From positions 19,441,001 to 19,505,000 of the forward strand of contig NC_134013.1 of the NCBI RefSeq assembly GCF_040712315.1: 64,000 nucleotides of DNA, given 5' to 3'. Under the pieces are notes generated by a model that was given only the letters and a program-made list of their open reading frames with translations, had not been told where the DNA came from and made no database searches. A program made the translations under genes and the position numbers. Positions 22,354 through 37,257 of the stretch are shown one piece after another; the first letter of the stretch is position 1, and every line of letters begins with the position of its first letter. This DNA comes from Castanea sativa (Eukaryota; Streptophyta; Magnoliopsida; Fagales; Fagaceae).

Positions 22354-23514
22354 ATATAATATTCTATAATATTATTATTATTACGGAACATGGTGAGGAA
22401 GATAACTTCTATTGCTTATTTTATTAAATACAAATTTAGCAAAATAATGGGAAGTCTTGTGTCCTTACAGAATCTTTGCTTCTTTAAAATAAAAGTGAGA
22501 TAAATTTTTTGCATGTCATTTAGTAGCTAGCTACAAGGCACTGCAATAGTAGGACTAATGGACTGTAAGTAACAAATCATATGAAGAATCTCCAATAATG
22601 GTAGATTTTGACTTTTAAACATTCAACCTAGGGGTAGAGAAGCTCTAATAGTGAAAATGGCTTCGTGAGTCAACTTATATACATAATTGATATATTGTGA
22701 ATCTATTATGTTTCTCCATAAGCTAATTGAAGCTATCCAAGTTGCAAAACTTCCACCACAAAACAAGTTTAAGGTGCTTGGTCTGGATAACTATGTTTCT
22801 TGCATATGGTGGGAATATGTTTCGTCACCATAGTCCACTTTTGTTGTAGTTAGTATAATCTTTTATGTAGTTATCTTTATCATTGTATAGACTTTGAATA
22901 AATTACTTTACCAAAATGTTATAGACCATACTATCATATTTTGCCTAATATTTTTTGATATGTTCTTTGTTATGATCATTAAATATGGACTTATTTCTTT
23001 TGGAGAATGAGTCTTGATGCAGATTAAGTTTTGTTAAATACATAAGGCTTTCATATCTTTTCATCTATGGTATTTTTGAAAAATATAAATGTTAAAAATT
23101 TACTTGAATGTCAAAACTATTTAGTAAGTATTTTTCTCATTTATTTTAGTTAACCTTTACATTGGTTTATGCTCATTATTTTAGGTTAAAATGTCGCGTG
23201 CCTTGGGTTACAATCTTACATATGATGTCAAGGGGAGATACATTTCATTGCAACAAGTTTTAGCTGGGAAGCATATCTTCATGAGGAATATGTTACTATT
23301 TGATTAGTATTTGAGAGAATAGATTGGAACAAAAATTATGTATATGATATTGAACTTAGGTATGTTTTTCCTTATTAGTAGTTATTGATTGAACAGTTGT
23401 TATGCTTATATGAGTATTTGTGATTGAAAACTTGTGATGTGTGGGATTATGGTTTATTATTTTCCATTAGGTACCCATGTAAAATTCAAAATGTAAATTT
23501 TATAGAAAAAAAAT
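22354..23514. other. AT-rich spacer
   Basis: No gene recognised on either strand. Confidence 0.4.
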
Positions 23515-26500
23515 GTAAAATGTTATTTGCAACGACAATGTCACCGCTAATATTTTATCATATCATCAATGATGACAGACAATATCATCACTAATATGCA
23601 AATTTTAGTGATGACATGTTTGTGGTCACTAAAATATTATTGGCGAAAATGCAGGGGTGGCAGTACATTATAGTCAGGGAGTTCAAATGAATCCCCTGAC
23701 CCGAAAATTTATATATATATATATAATATTTTAAAAAAATTATTTTGAACCCCCTGCAATACAAATTTGCACCCCCTCACCATGAACCTGGCCCCTTTAT
23801 TTTTTAAAGCCCAACTTAAAATTCGAAAGAAAAAAAGAAGAAGTCCAAAAGAAAATTTTGGTCTTTAATCTCAGAAATAAAAAGCTCATAAATCAAAATT
23901 TGAAAAATCATAAAAAAAAAGGGTCAAATAAAACCTAATAATTTTTAGCAAAATAACCTCCAAAATCTCTCATTATCCTTCTTCACTCTCCAAACCCAAA
24001 GGAAAAAAGTTGCCTCTGCATCACATACAAAATTTGCTACCGCCACCTGGTCTACCTTCTGCCACCGCTTGATCTGGTTTTTCAGCTCTTTCTTTCTCTC
24101 TTTCTTTCACTGTGAGAGTGTGTTTATAGTGTTTTGATATGCAATTTCACTAAATCTATGTGAGTGAATCACCGTATGTGTGTGTGGAGTTATCCTTTGA
24201 TTTTTTTTTTTTTTTTTTTAGTTTTTGAATCTTGAACCGTGTGTGTGTGGGAGCTATGGCGTTAGAACTTTGCTCTGAACTTCTGATATTTGAGTAACTC
24301 AACTTGAGTTTTGAGTCTCTAAAGTCTGACCATGTGTGACTGTGTGCAGGCTTGTGGGGGTTAATGGGTTATAGACTTATAGGACTTATTACTTTTATTA
24401 GTTTATAGTGTTTTATTGTTTATGAGTACTTGAGTTTGATTTTCTTTACTGTTGGGTGTTGGCGTGTTGCAGAGAGTTGCGGTAAGTTTTATTGATTTGA
24501 TATAAAGACTATAAAGTTGAGTTATGACTTATGACTTTGACTATTTGACAAATTTGTGACTTGTGAGTACTTTTTAATTTTTTTTTTTTTTTTGACACAA
24601 GTTTTTTAATTTTGTTTGAATGTGAGTTATGAGTGATTGTTGGCTATATGACTTGGTCAATACATTAACACTAAAGACAATAAAAATATAAAACATTTAA
24701 AGAATTGTAAACTTTTAAATTAAAGAATTGCAAAAAAATCACTTAACAACAATAATTAATATATTTATTATATTAGAAAAAAAATATGTCAAATGAACTT
24801 ATAGTATATTTTTTGTTCTTTTGCTAATACTATGGATAAATTTATAATAAGGAAACCCCATAGGCCGCAAGATTCATCTTCTACCCAAGATTCATATCTT
24901 ACTCAAGATTCTTCTTCTACTCAAGATTTCATCTTCTAAGCATGGTCGTGTTGATGTGAACAATCTTCCTTCGGACCCTTGGCTACGAAAAAAGATTTAT
25001 TTTTATTATCCTAATGATCGAGATGAAATAAGAAGATATTATTTACAAAAAAAAAAAACCATGTCAACCTTATGAACACGATTTTCCTCAAACAAAAATT
25101 GGTGGACTTATGCGTCGATTTAATCCTAAATGGTTTAAAGAGTGTGAAAATTGGTTGGAATATAGTATTGAAAAGGATGTTGCATATTGTTTATATTGTT
25201 ACCTATTTAGACAAGATGTTGGTATGCAATCTGGAGGTGATAGTTTTGTGACAAAGGGATTCAATAGTTGGAATAAGAAAGAAAAGCTAGACCTACATGT
25301 TGGAGATGTTAATAGTGCCCGTAACCAAGCTCTTAAGGATGGTGAAAATCTAATGAAGCAAAATCAACACATTCAAAGTGTTTTTGTTAAGCAGTCAAAT
25401 CAAGATAAAATTGTATATCGGACTCAATTAAATGCAATAGTTGATTGGATAATTCCTTTTGCATCGAGGGTTAGCTTTTCGTGGTCATGATGAATCTGAT
25501 GATTCAAGTGATAAAAGAAATTTCCTTGAGTTTCTACAATTTTTGGCAGATCATAATGATGTTATTAATGAAGTGTTGCAAAAAACTCCAAAAAATAGCA
25601 AGCTAACCCATCTTAATATTTAAAAAGACATTGTGAATGCAATTGCATATAAAACTACCAATGCCATCATCGAAGATCTTGGCAGTGGGTTCTTTTCAAT
25701 TTTAGTTGATGAGTCCCGTGATATTTCAATAAAAGAACAAATGGCTATTGTTTTGCATTATGTGGACAAAAAGGGAATTGTTAAGGAGCGATTTCTTGGT
25801 ATTGTACATGTAGCAGATACCTCCGCCTTGTCTCTAAAAGCTGCAATTGAATTTTTATTCAGTAAATATTCGTCGAGTTTATCAAGATTATGTGGGCAAA
25901 GTTATGATGGGGCCAGTAACATGCAAGGTGAATTTAATGGTCTTAAAACTTTAATTCTGAAGGAGAATAAATCAGCATTTTATGTCCATTACTTTGCTCA
26001 TCAACTTCAGTTGACTCTTGTAGTTGTTGCTAACAAGCATACTGATATTGCTTAATTTTTTAGCTTGGTTAGTAAAATAGTAACTATTGTTGGAGCTTTT
26101 TATAAAAGACGAGAATTTTTACGAAATGCACAACTTGCCAAAATTACAAAAGCATTAAACATGGGTGAACTTGAAAGTGGGCAAGGTTTGAACCAGGAGA
26201 CAAGTCTTAAACGTGCTGGTGATACACATTGGGGATCACATTATAGGACAATCCTCAACTTAATTTTGATGTTCTCTTCCACAGTTGATGTACTTGAGAT
26301 GATTGAAAAGGATAGTCTACTCTCTAAGCAAACAGTTGAAGCTCGATCTTTTTTAAGGTTAATTCTATCTTTTGAATTTTCCTTTGCTTTACACTTGATG
26401 AAAAATATTTTGGGGATCACAAATGAGTTGTCAATAGCATTGCAAAAGAAAAATCAAAATATTGTAAATGCTATGACACTTGTTAGAGTGTCTAAGCAAT

Positions 26501-26917
26501 GATTGCAGATGATGAGAGATGATGAATGGGAAGCTTTATTGACTGAAGCATCCACATTTTGTAGCAAGCATGATATTCCTATCTTGAACATGGAAGAAAT
26601 ATTTGTAGTTGGTGTGAGGCCACGACACAACGCCCCACAAATTACAAATTTACATCACTATCGTGTTGATCTATTCTTTGAAGCCATAGATCTAGAACTT
26701 CAAGAGCTTAATAATCGTTTTTCAGAGGTGGCTACTAAGTTGCTACTTTGTATGGTTTGCTTGAATACAAGTGATTCGTTTTCGGCTTTTGATATACAAA
26801 AATTGACCCGTCTTGCAAAGTTTTATCCATCTGATTTTTCTGAGACAGATGTATTGGCACTTGATAATCAGCTTCAGACTTACATTATTGATATGCGCTC
26901 CAATGATGAGTTTTTAG

Positions 26918-28053
<1,136 letters not shown>

Positions 28054-28720
28054 GTTTTTAGAGCTTAAAGGAATTGGGGACCTTGCTAGAAAGATGGTGG
28101 AGACAAATAAGGATGTTATATATCCATTGGTATATTTGCTTGTGAAGTTAGTTTTGACCGTTCCTGTTGCGACCACAATAGTGGAAATAAGTTTTTCAGC
28201 AATGAAATATATCAAAAATGAATTGCACAATCGAATGGGGGATCAGTGGTTGAATGATTGTTTAATTGTGTACATTGAAAAAGATATAGCTTGTAGAATT
28301 GATAATGAATCTATCATGCAACGGTTTCAAAATATGAAACCTCGTAGAAGACAATTGTAGAATTTCATGTTTTTTTTTTTTTTGGTGATATTGATATATT
28401 CAAGTCTCTTTTGTTTTAGATTTTATATAATTTATGTTTCTTGTTGACCATCCTGGGCAAAAATACTAGAACCGCCCCTACGAAAATGCACTTTTGGTCC
28501 CTATATTTTGGGTTTACTAATGTCATCCCTAAAAAAAGAAAATCGATTTTATTTTGGTCCTTTCCTTCCACCCACTAACGGAAATCTCCTACTTGGTAGA
28601 CGGAATGTCCTGCTTGCTGATGTGGCACTGATGTGGCCATTAAAATATTATTTAAAAAAATTATTTGGCATTTTCAAAATGCCATGTCAGCATTTAAATT
28701 TTTTTTAAAAGCCACATCAG

Positions 28721-29909
28721 AAAATTAATTAAAAAAAAGAAATTAAATTTTAAAAAAAACCCTTAAATATAATTTAATCAAAATTATTTTAAAAAAAACA
28801 AAAATAACTATCCTTTTAATTCTTTTTCTTTTACTTTTAACTTCATTAGTGATCAGACCCAAACTCTAAACTCTCTTTATCTCTAATTCTCTCTTTCTCT
28901 CTTCACCCTCAACAGAATCTCACTCAGACCCAAACTCTCTCAAAATCTCATCTCCGCTAATCTGCCAAACTCTGATCTGACCCAAACTCTCAAATCTCAG
29001 TGATGAGGTCGCCGTAGTCGAACTCGTTCAAGACTTAGTATGAGGTCGCTGTTGCCGTCAAAGAAAGAAAACTCATCGACCCATTGAACCCATCAAGAAG
29101 GTCTGCCAATTCAGTAACTCACCATAGTCACCAATTCGGTATGGCTCTGTTGTATGAAACCCTAGTCACTGATTCGATGTTGGAGCCCAGATTAGTGGTT
29201 GTGAAGCTGAGATCAGTGGTTCTCACACCTCTTTCTACCTCACATGGCTCTCTTTTCCTCTCTTTAAGGTTGATTTGGAAGTTTTTAGCTCAGGATTTTT
29301 GAAGATTTGATGTTAAGGCTTTGCTGATTGTTGGGAAATTTTGGAAGATTCGATTCAATGGTGGTGCTTTACTGGATGTTGGGTTTCTATTCCTTTGCTT
29401 GGATTTGATATTCATGTTCTGTTATTCGGTGGTGGTGATTTGGGGGTTTTTGATTGTATTTCCTGTGAGTTTTTCTGTGTTTGTTTGCTAAGAAAATTTA
29501 TGGGTTTGAAGGCTAAGGTTTGCTTTGCTGGAGATATGGGTTTGGCGTTTGGTTGAGATCTGGGTTTAGGATTTGGTTCTTTACTGGAGATTGATTATGG
29601 GGAAGAACAAGAAAGAATAAAATAATGAAAGCAATAAAAATAAAATAAAATAAAAGACAAGAAATACGTTTAATTAATTTATTTTGTTTTGATGTGTTTG
29701 GTTATAAAGAAACTACAAGAAAGACAAAGAAAATTATAAGAAAATAAGGATTAATTTGCTAAGAATATGAATCTTAGAGATTGGAATAAAAAAATCACTT
29801 TAATTAAAAGAAAGTAAAATTTTTGTTTAAAAAAGTAAAAAAACAAATTTGTTTTTTTTTAATTTTTAATTAAAATTAAAATTGAGGAATTAAAATTTTA
29901 AAAAAATTT
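28721..29909. other. Interior of the Mutator-like element
   Basis: Between the long TIRs lies less AT-rich sequence (about 28850-29600) with CT-rich, gene-like composition and short open frames. It could be a captured host fragment, as in Pack-MULEs, but no known protein was recognised. Confidence 0.35.
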
Positions 29910-30540
29910 AAATGTTGATGTGGCATTTAAAAAATGCCAAATACATTTTTAAAATAATATTTTAATGGCTACGTCAGCGCCACATCAGCAAGCAGGGCAT
30001 TCCGTCTCCCACATAGGAAGTTTTCGTTAGTCGATTGACGGAAATAACTAAAATAGAATCAATTTTCTTTTTTTAGGGATGATATTAGTAACAAAATCAA
30101 TTTTGGGACCAAAATAGGAATTGACCCAAAATGTAGGAACCGAAAGTACATTTTTGCCTATATTATTATCTGGGACGACAGCAAGCATTGGCGCTAGTAA
30201 TGACATATTAGCAACAACAAAAATATCGTCAGTAATAATAATCTACTAGCGATGACAAAAAATTTCGTCACTACCAATGAGCTAGTAGTAACGGCATTTG
30301 GTCTTGGGTTATTGAGTTATTTATGATGAGAATTGTCACTATTAGCGACGACTTTGTTGTCGTTAATAGTATTGTATTCGCAACGACATTAATATCGTTA
30401 CTATTTTTTTTTTTTTTTGTTACGATTTTTGTTTGACAAAAGTTAACGACGACATTTTTCATCGCCAATATAGTTAGCAACGATATTTAAAGTATTAGCG
30501 ACGACTGTATGCCGTTGCTATAGACAAAATTTCTTGTAAT

Positions 30541-33500
30541 ATATAGTACCGATGAAAGAAAATTTTAATTTAATATCAAACCCATGTGTATGTATGTGTT
30601 TGTGGTTGCCTTACCCAAAGAATTTTCCTTTTGTGCATAAGCAACCGTTGATGCTTGCTTTTTGGTCAATTGCTGTCTGAAATCAAGATAAATTTTGTCG
30701 AGAAGCTTTTTTAAAATCGGTAAAAGTAACCAATGCTTTATTGTGGTCTGAAATGAAACAGTTAAATTCTGTCAAGAAGCATCGTTGGAGCATTTGCATT
30801 TGGTATCGTAAATGTTATATGTAAAAGAATTTTAGCATTAATGTACTAAATAAGCTCAACATTCAGACTTGTAAAAAATAACTTACAAAAAAAAAAAAAA
30901 AGGAATAATGCTACAATACAATTCTACCATTAGAATTGCACTATAGTTCAATTATAAATAAAAAAACTAATATTTTATTTACTTATTTTATCAATTCTTT
31001 TCTCTGACCAGAGTTTTTGGGTTTTAAGTTTTTGTCTTTATTTGAGTTTTAGGATATATTATATTTTATTATGAAAATAAATTATTTTAATGTATTGTAT
31101 TATAAAATAAAAATTAAAATGTTAAAAATATTATAAAATAATATGATATAATATATAAAATAATTTTTTAAAACGGTATAATTTGTAAAATAATTTTTTA
31201 AAACGGTAAAATAAGATGAGATTGAATTTTGAGATTTGAAGCTTAACACTTGAAAAGTTGTGGCCGACACGTAACTGCAGCGTAGATCACGTACCAACCA
31301 TGAATCGAAATAGTTTGATTAATGCACCTCGTATTGCACATCACGTATGACTTATGACCTATGCTCACCATCTTGATGTATAATGAATCTTAAAAGTTGG
31401 TGGACACTGACCAATTTGCTGGCAAATTTAGTGAAACCCCAAAACAAGAATGCTATTATTATATGCCTCGCTGTCTGCCTAGAAAAGCAAACTCCATTTC
31501 TTGCCTTTTCAAATTTTTGTAAAACAAAAAAACTGATTTTCAAAATTGGGAAATTTTAACAAGTACAATGTGATACTTGTAAACTTTTTTTTTTTTTTTT
31601 TTGTGTTTCACTTAAAAAAGAAAAAAAAATTATCAAAAAATTGTCAAAAAAGATGAAAAAAACTGCCAAAAATTGAAAAATTTTCAAAAATTAAAAAAAT
31701 TACCTAAAAAATTACTTAAAAGTGTCTTATTAACGGTTAACTTACTGTACCTAACAACACAACCCTTCAAAATTTAACGAGAATACAAAACTCAAGGTCT
31801 AGATCGATGTGGCCACCGACGTTCACATGATTTTTTACTAAGAATTTCCCGTGATGACCACATTCTCGAAAATAACAATACACATCACATCATTATCATT
31901 GTGGTTGGATCCAATTGATAGCTCTTAATTAAATACATCGAATTACTCTTTAATTTAATTTAGTTCACACTAAGGTAAAATTTTCTTCTCGATGGATCAT
32001 TTTTAACTCACTTTGCTGGGGAGTCTTTTCACTGAATATTGGTGAAAATTATGTTTATGGGTAATATGTGGTTTGTGGTAAGTTTTTATTTTTTTTTTTA
32101 TATAAAATAAAAATTTTATCCTAACTTAATCTATTATTAGAGGTGTAAAATTTCTTCTTGAAGACTTAAATTTCGGTATTATTCCCTACATCTCACAAAC
32201 ACTTATATAGTTATATGTATGAAATAACTATCACACTAAAGATGTGTGGTGGTATTTGTGGCAAGCTATTGAAGGGATTGAAGAAAAAGGCATAAAAATA
32301 TAGCATTTGGTACAAGATAATATTTTAAGATTCTCAGGATGTTTAAAAATTCTATCATGTTGGTAAATCACGCTAAATAATCCGATGGAAATCTGAATTT
32401 TCCTCTTTCCATAATTTGATTCGAATATTCATTGCGCGAGATTTGGAACTATACTGCAGCTGGATTTTCTTTTTTGTCTTTCTTTTTCCATATTAGTTAT
32501 CATCAATTGCCAGCATCAAGTCTTTCTCTTTCCATACTAGACAGAATGGGCAAATTTTATTTTCGACGTTATCATCAATTGCCTGCCTAATTGGAACTTG
32601 GACACGAGTCGCAAAATCCACCACTGAAGATTGATCGAGAAAATTTGACATTGAAAGTACAGCTACTTCTATTTCTTTCCCAACTACCAGCAGAGTGAAA
32701 GCCACTTTCATCGAACTTCCAACTTTGTTTGGTGCCACGAGTATTCAATTCAATATGTTCGGTTTTCAATAGTTTCGTGCTACATTTCGTTTGTCACAAA
32801 AAAAACAAGTTGACCCCATCACCAAAGCTCTGTCTTCAGTGTCTTGTAGTCCCACTATTTTGGGGTTGAAGTGATTAAAATATTAAATAAAAATTTACTC
32901 CTTTTTTAAAAAAAAATTTACGTTAGCAGTTTTCTTAAATCCTTGAATATTGACCAGTGTAGACTGCCGACCAAGTTCTATCCAGAATCCCTTAGATTTT
33001 TTACATTATCTTAATCTGGTTGGTAAATAAGGATTAGAAAAATTAAACAGAGGGCACAACTTGACGTAAAACACTGTTAAAGATAGAGGGCGATCTATGG
33101 AAAAGAATGTGTGTCATGGTGTGATAATGTAAATTTCTTTTTTGACAGGTGTTTTCCACTGATTTGAATCAGTGACTATTCACCTGAACCATGATTGATT
33201 CATAGACGTAGATTAGTAAAGGGTTGACTAATTTGCTTTTTCTAATTGGTTCATCATTGCCAGCACCGGGCAGCCTCAATAACTTTCCCATTAATGTAAT
33301 CAAATACTAGTTAACCATTGTTCCTTCCATGTATTTTCGTTTGGACCCAACAAAATTCTCAGCTCATAAGAAAATTTTCGAACTGTAATTAGCAAAACAA
33401 TGAAAAAAAAAAAGAAACGCAAACACCAAATTAAAAGGAGTAGAAAAACCTCGTCATCATTTTACTCCATGACTTGTAGTATCACACTATCACATACTCT

Positions 33501-33696
33501 AATTTAGTTACCACAAACTATTTACAAATCATACTATTTTTCCCTTTCAAAACAACAAATTGAAAACAAAAGAAAACCTAAGATGAAAAACAAAAAAGTT
33601 GCTTGTGTTTTTTCTTGTTTCTCTATTTCTTTCTTCTTTGTTTTTCATGGGTGCTAATTGTATTGACCGAGTATGTAACAAACAAAAAGTAAAAAA
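30541..33696. other. Spacer downstream of the CIPK gene
   Basis: Mostly AT-rich. A 38-bp unit containing TAATTTTTTAAAACGGT is tandemly repeated twice at about 31140-31215. A minus-strand open frame of about 80 residues at 32493-32738 resembles nothing I know. The CIPK 3'UTR must lie just below 33697, but no AATAAA was seen on the minus strand. Confidence 0.4.
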
Positions 33697-35007
33697 CTAA
33701 TTAGCGTCACAGATGGTGTCACCTTGCCAAGTCCACACAATGTCTTTGAGTGCAGGCCTAACATCATGCTCACAAAACTTAGCATATTCCAAAGTATCAC
33801 CAGAAGACTTCGAGAATTCAACAATGGCAACCTCGGGGGCAACCTCGAACACCTCTGCCATAACAGCTAGTTTCCCTTTGCGCCCTTCCAATTTGCCCTC
33901 CATTTTCACCTTGAAATCCTTCACTTTACACACCTTATAACTCAGCCCCTTCGCCACTGCCTCGATCTTCGATACGATTGCTGAGGCTGTACATTTCGAG
34001 GTGAACATAGACCCCACCTTCCTCTTGTTCTCGAACAAACTCGACAAGTCAAACCCGGAAGACATCGAGGAAATGAACTCGAACGCGTTAAAAAACTTGG
34101 GCGTATTGGGTTCTTCTTCAACTTCCTCGATCTCGACCTTGACTTTGTCAGCATCTAATTGAGTCTGATCATTATGGATCACAGTTTCATTGATCGAAAA
34201 CCCTTTGCGAAACCAAGGGACGCGCATTATAGCCGGAATCGAGATCCTCCTATCTGGGTCCGTAACAAGGAGTTTCGAAATCAATCGCTTGGAATCGAAC
34301 GAAAACCATGGTGGAAACTCGTACTCAGCTTTGAAAATCTTGGAATACATTTTCATCAAATTCTCATCTTGAAAAGGAAGAAACCCAGCGAGCAACACAT
34401 ATAGAACGACCCCACATGACCAAATGTCAGCCTTGGATCCATCGTACCCTCTTCTCTTCAAAACCTCCGGTGCCACGTAAGCAGGGGTCCCGCACTGAGT
34501 GTGCAAAAGACCGTCGTTTCGTAGCTGTTCAGGTAAAGCGGATAGACCAAAGTCGGAGACTTTAAGGTTCTCGTTCTCGTCGAGTAAGAGGTTTTCTGGC
34601 TTGAGGTCTCGATGTGACACACCTCTGCTGTGACAGAAATCAACGGCGCTGATCAGCTGTTGGAAGTATTTGCGAGCTGAATCTTCTTTGAGCTTTCCTT
34701 TGGCTACCTTGGCGAAGAGCTCGCCTCCTTTAACGTATTCCATGACGAAGAAAATCTTGGTTTTTGTGGCCAACACTTCTTTGAGCTCCACCACGTTGGG
34801 GTGGCGAACTAGGCGCATCACTGAGATCTCACGCTTGATTTGCTCCATCATACCTTCTTTCTTCCTCACTTGCTCCTTGTTTATCACTTTGATCGCTACG
34901 CTTTCACCTGTGACGATTTCTTTGCCGTAGTAAACCTTTGCGAAAGTCCCTTTGCCTAAGAACCTTCCCATCTCGTATTTCCCAAACAAAACGTTCCTCT
35001 CCTCCAT
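33697..35007 (-). CDS. CBL-interacting protein kinase (CIPK/SnRK3 family)
   Basis: An intronless 436-residue Ser/Thr kinase of the plant calcium-signalling pathway. Calcineurin B-like sensors bind and activate CIPKs, which phosphorylate membrane transporters and other targets. Visible features are the glycine loop [12 protein letters not shown] (17-28), catalytic Lys40, HRDLKPEN (132-139, catalytic Asp134), DFG (152-154), an activation loop ending in APE (179-181) with conserved Thr170, and a C-terminal NAF/FISL motif [20 protein letters not shown] (306-325). A basic PPI-like region follows (about 336-365). The length is normal for the family. The start is the ATG at 35007 in a CCATGG context; the upstream codons in frame lack an ATG. 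The sequence and lack of introns fit the CIPK5/CIPK25-like clade, but orthology is not proven. It is intact and probably functional. Confidence 0.95.
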   Translation of the reverse strand: MEERNVLFGKYEMGRFLGKGTFAKVYYGKEIVTGESVAIKVINKEQVRKKEGMMEQIKREISVMRLVRHPNVVELKEVLATKTKIFFVMEYVKGGELFAKVAKGKLKEDSARKYFQQLISAVDFCHSRGVSHRDLKPENLLLDENENLKVSDFGLSALPEQLRNDGLLHTQCGTPAYVAPEVLKRRGYDGSKADIWSCGVVLYVLLAGFLPFQDENLMKMYSKIFKAEYEFPPWFSFDSKRLISKLLVTDPDRRISIPAIMRVPWFRKGFSINETVIHNDQTQLDADKVKVEIEEVEEEPNTPKFFNAFEFISSMSSGFDLSSLFENKRKVGSMFTSKCTASAIVSKIEAVAKGLSYKVCKVKDFKVKMEGKLEGRKGKLAVMAEVFEVAPEVAIVEFSKSSGDTLEYAKFCEHDVRPALKDIVWTWQGDTICDAN

Positions 35008-35380
35008 GGATTCAAACAAAAACAAAAATACAGATTGTGAATTGATAATGATATTGGGATTTGCATAAAACTAAAATTTTTTCAAACGTTGCTTTGGTAA
35101 AAAGAAATGAATTTGGGTTTTGGGATTATAACACTGAACGAATACGGTGTAAAGGAATCCAAGAAAGAACGGCAGAGATGCAAATTTTGAAGGATTCCAT
35201 GAAAGGGTTTTAGAGGATCATAGAAAAAGAAAGAGAGTGTGTGTGTTTGAGGGATTTATTAAGTAATTATTTTCAAAGGAGTTGAGAAAGACGAGGAGGA
35301 AGGTTGGCTTGTGACGATTGGAGGTTGGAGCACCTGGTATTTTTCGTGGGTGCACATAGATTGAAAATAATTGTGAAATT

Positions 35381-35389
35381 TTTATATAG
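35381..35389 (-). promoter_or_regulatory. Probable TATA box of the CIPK gene
   Basis: CTATATAAA on the minus strand lies about 375 bp upstream of the ATG. It predicts transcription starting near 35350 and a leader of about 340 bp with a GA/GT-rich tract. Confidence 0.55.
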
Positions 35390-35411
35390 GAGAGTTGCCA
35401 AATGGGAAGAG

Positions 35412-35418
35412 GACACGT
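35412..35418 (-). promoter_or_regulatory. ABRE-like ACGTGTC motif
   Basis: ACGTGTC on the minus strand lies about 25 bp upstream of the TATA box. It matches the core of abscisic-acid response elements bound by bZIP factors. A single motif is weak evidence for regulation. Confidence 0.4.
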
Positions 35419-35419
35419 T

Positions 35420-36644
35420 GGAGGGAGAGATTGGAGAAGAGACTTCTAATTTTATTTATTTATTTATTAGAATCGACATCTAAATTATTGATTTTTTTTT
35501 TTGGAGAAAATAAATTATTTAAATGTTCGGTCTCTTCTCCATCTTTCATTTATTTTCTAGACCTCTAGACTTCTAGTACGGTGAGTTATCTCTGCAGTCT
35601 CTGTTGTTGAGTTGATTGCCCGTCATATTTTGATACACACATGGCAGTCGGTAAGTCGGATGGGTCCCGTTAGGCATGATTGGATTCGACCCATAATTCT
35701 TGGATTAAAGCGATTACAAAATCTATAATATTAATGCTATTCTAATGGCATAATGCGGGTTCATTCCACAATTATAAGTGTTTATAAGATGTGAAAATAA
35801 AAAATGTAAGTGATTATTAATAAATAAAAAAGTAATATTAATAGTGGGTATAGATGAAAACCAATAAACGTGCGTTTGCCTAGAAATAAAGTTGCGTTTT
35901 GCGTTTTTGGTTGGGTCTCACAGCACTATTCACAACCCAGCCAAACTTGTGAAAACGCAAATTTCTAGGTAAATCCTAGGTTCCATTGCATTATTCATAA
36001 CTTAAAAATTATTTTGCTACATTATTTTTAATAATAAGTTTTTAGTTTTCAACAAAATAAGCAGTATTCAAACAAACCCTAAAAGGTTGGCCACATCAAT
36101 AATTTGTAAAAATGTAAAATATTTTATAACTATAACATTACTCTTTATAATATTTTTACTAAGTGTTAATGTAAGAAATCATTGCTAATTTTCATCTCAG
36201 CTTAATACTAATATCACTTTTTCTTTTTTAATTTCTAATAACTATTCATCATATCAATAGTTTGTAAATTAATTTGTAACTTTAGCGTGGTTTCCAATCT
36301 ATAACTCTTTGGTCTCTATTTTATTTTTGTTGTTTTTATAATATTAGTAAAATATTAATTTTAGCCTAAATGCAAAACGACACCCTTTTTGGAATGCTTA
36401 ATGGAGGAGTACAAATGATTAAATGAAGACTAACATAAACCTCAATTAAATAAGTTTGAAACTTAGAAGACTTGATTGAATTAATGTAAAGTTAGATGCC
36501 TAAAATAAAATTTGATCAGATTTAGAGGATGCAATGTGTATTTTTTTTTTTTAAAAATTCTTAGTGATAGTACCTTTTTAAATCTAAAGAGTTACTTTAG
36601 TTTCCACAAAATTTATCAACTTTATAACAAGTTAGTTAATTAGG
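35420..36644. other. CIPK upstream spacer with a MITE-like hairpin
   Basis: No gene recognised. At 35890-35970 the words CCTAGAAAT...GCGTTTT and AAAACGCAAATTTCTAGG form an inverted repeat around a loop of about 55 bp, part of a small MITE-like unit. Confidence 0.45.
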
Positions 36645-37140
36645 GAATCCAAATCTTCTATCACATTTTTCATGCTTCACCAGTAGAAACTTGCCACATA
36701 TATACCTATTTAATTAAAATCTAATTTTTTGCTTTTTCTTATTTTAGTTTCATAAAATATAAACTCAAACATTCCCTCGCCACCACCAACATTTGTGGAT
36801 TCACCAATATTCATGATCTATTCCCCATGGCACAAAAGAAGGGTGGTGGGGATGTGTTGGGTTTTTGTTATTATTTATTTTTGGTAACTAGTTGAAGGTG
36901 GTGGATGGCTGGACAAAGGTGGTGATTGGCCATTGATGACGTCGGAGATCTCCTAGCATCGACAAAGGTTAGTGGTGGTGGTGGTGGTGGTTTGAGATTT
37001 TTTTATATATAAAATTAGGAAACTAAAATAAGTAAAGGCAAAAAATTAAATTTTAACTAAATAAGTGTGCATATTAATGAAACATAAAGTGAAGTAGAAA
37101 AAATGTGATAGAAAATCTGGACTATTAAAAGCATTAGCAT
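36645..37140. mobile_element. Long-TIR (Mutator-type?) MITE
   Basis: Arms of about 130-150 bp at 36645-36775 and 36985-37140 are inverted copies, with shared words TCTATCACATTTTT and TTATTTTAGTTTC. The centre has GGT/CCA-rich sequence. The target-site duplication is unclear. It is about 1.6 kb upstream of the CIPK start. Confidence 0.6.
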
Positions 37141-37257
37141 TTCTATTTTAGTTCTGAATGCACCAAAAACTTGGTTTATCTGAGTTGCTATTGCTAAAAG
37201 TTTTTAGTAACAATGAACAATATGTTGGTAAATATAAGAATTACAGTTCTGTTGTGA

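Noticed and set aside
32493..32738. An ~80-residue minus-strand frame downstream of CIPK
   Set aside because: It contains a repeated AIDDN word and no recognised domain, and there is no sign of a start context or exons nearby.
33713..34930. Open frames antisense to the CIPK gene
   Set aside because: They mirror a well-conserved coding sequence and show no family features.
35008..35025. A CIPK start six codons further upstream
   Set aside because: The upstream codon is TTG, not ATG. The ATG at 35007 has a CCATGG context and gives the [12 protein letters not shown] start usual for the family.
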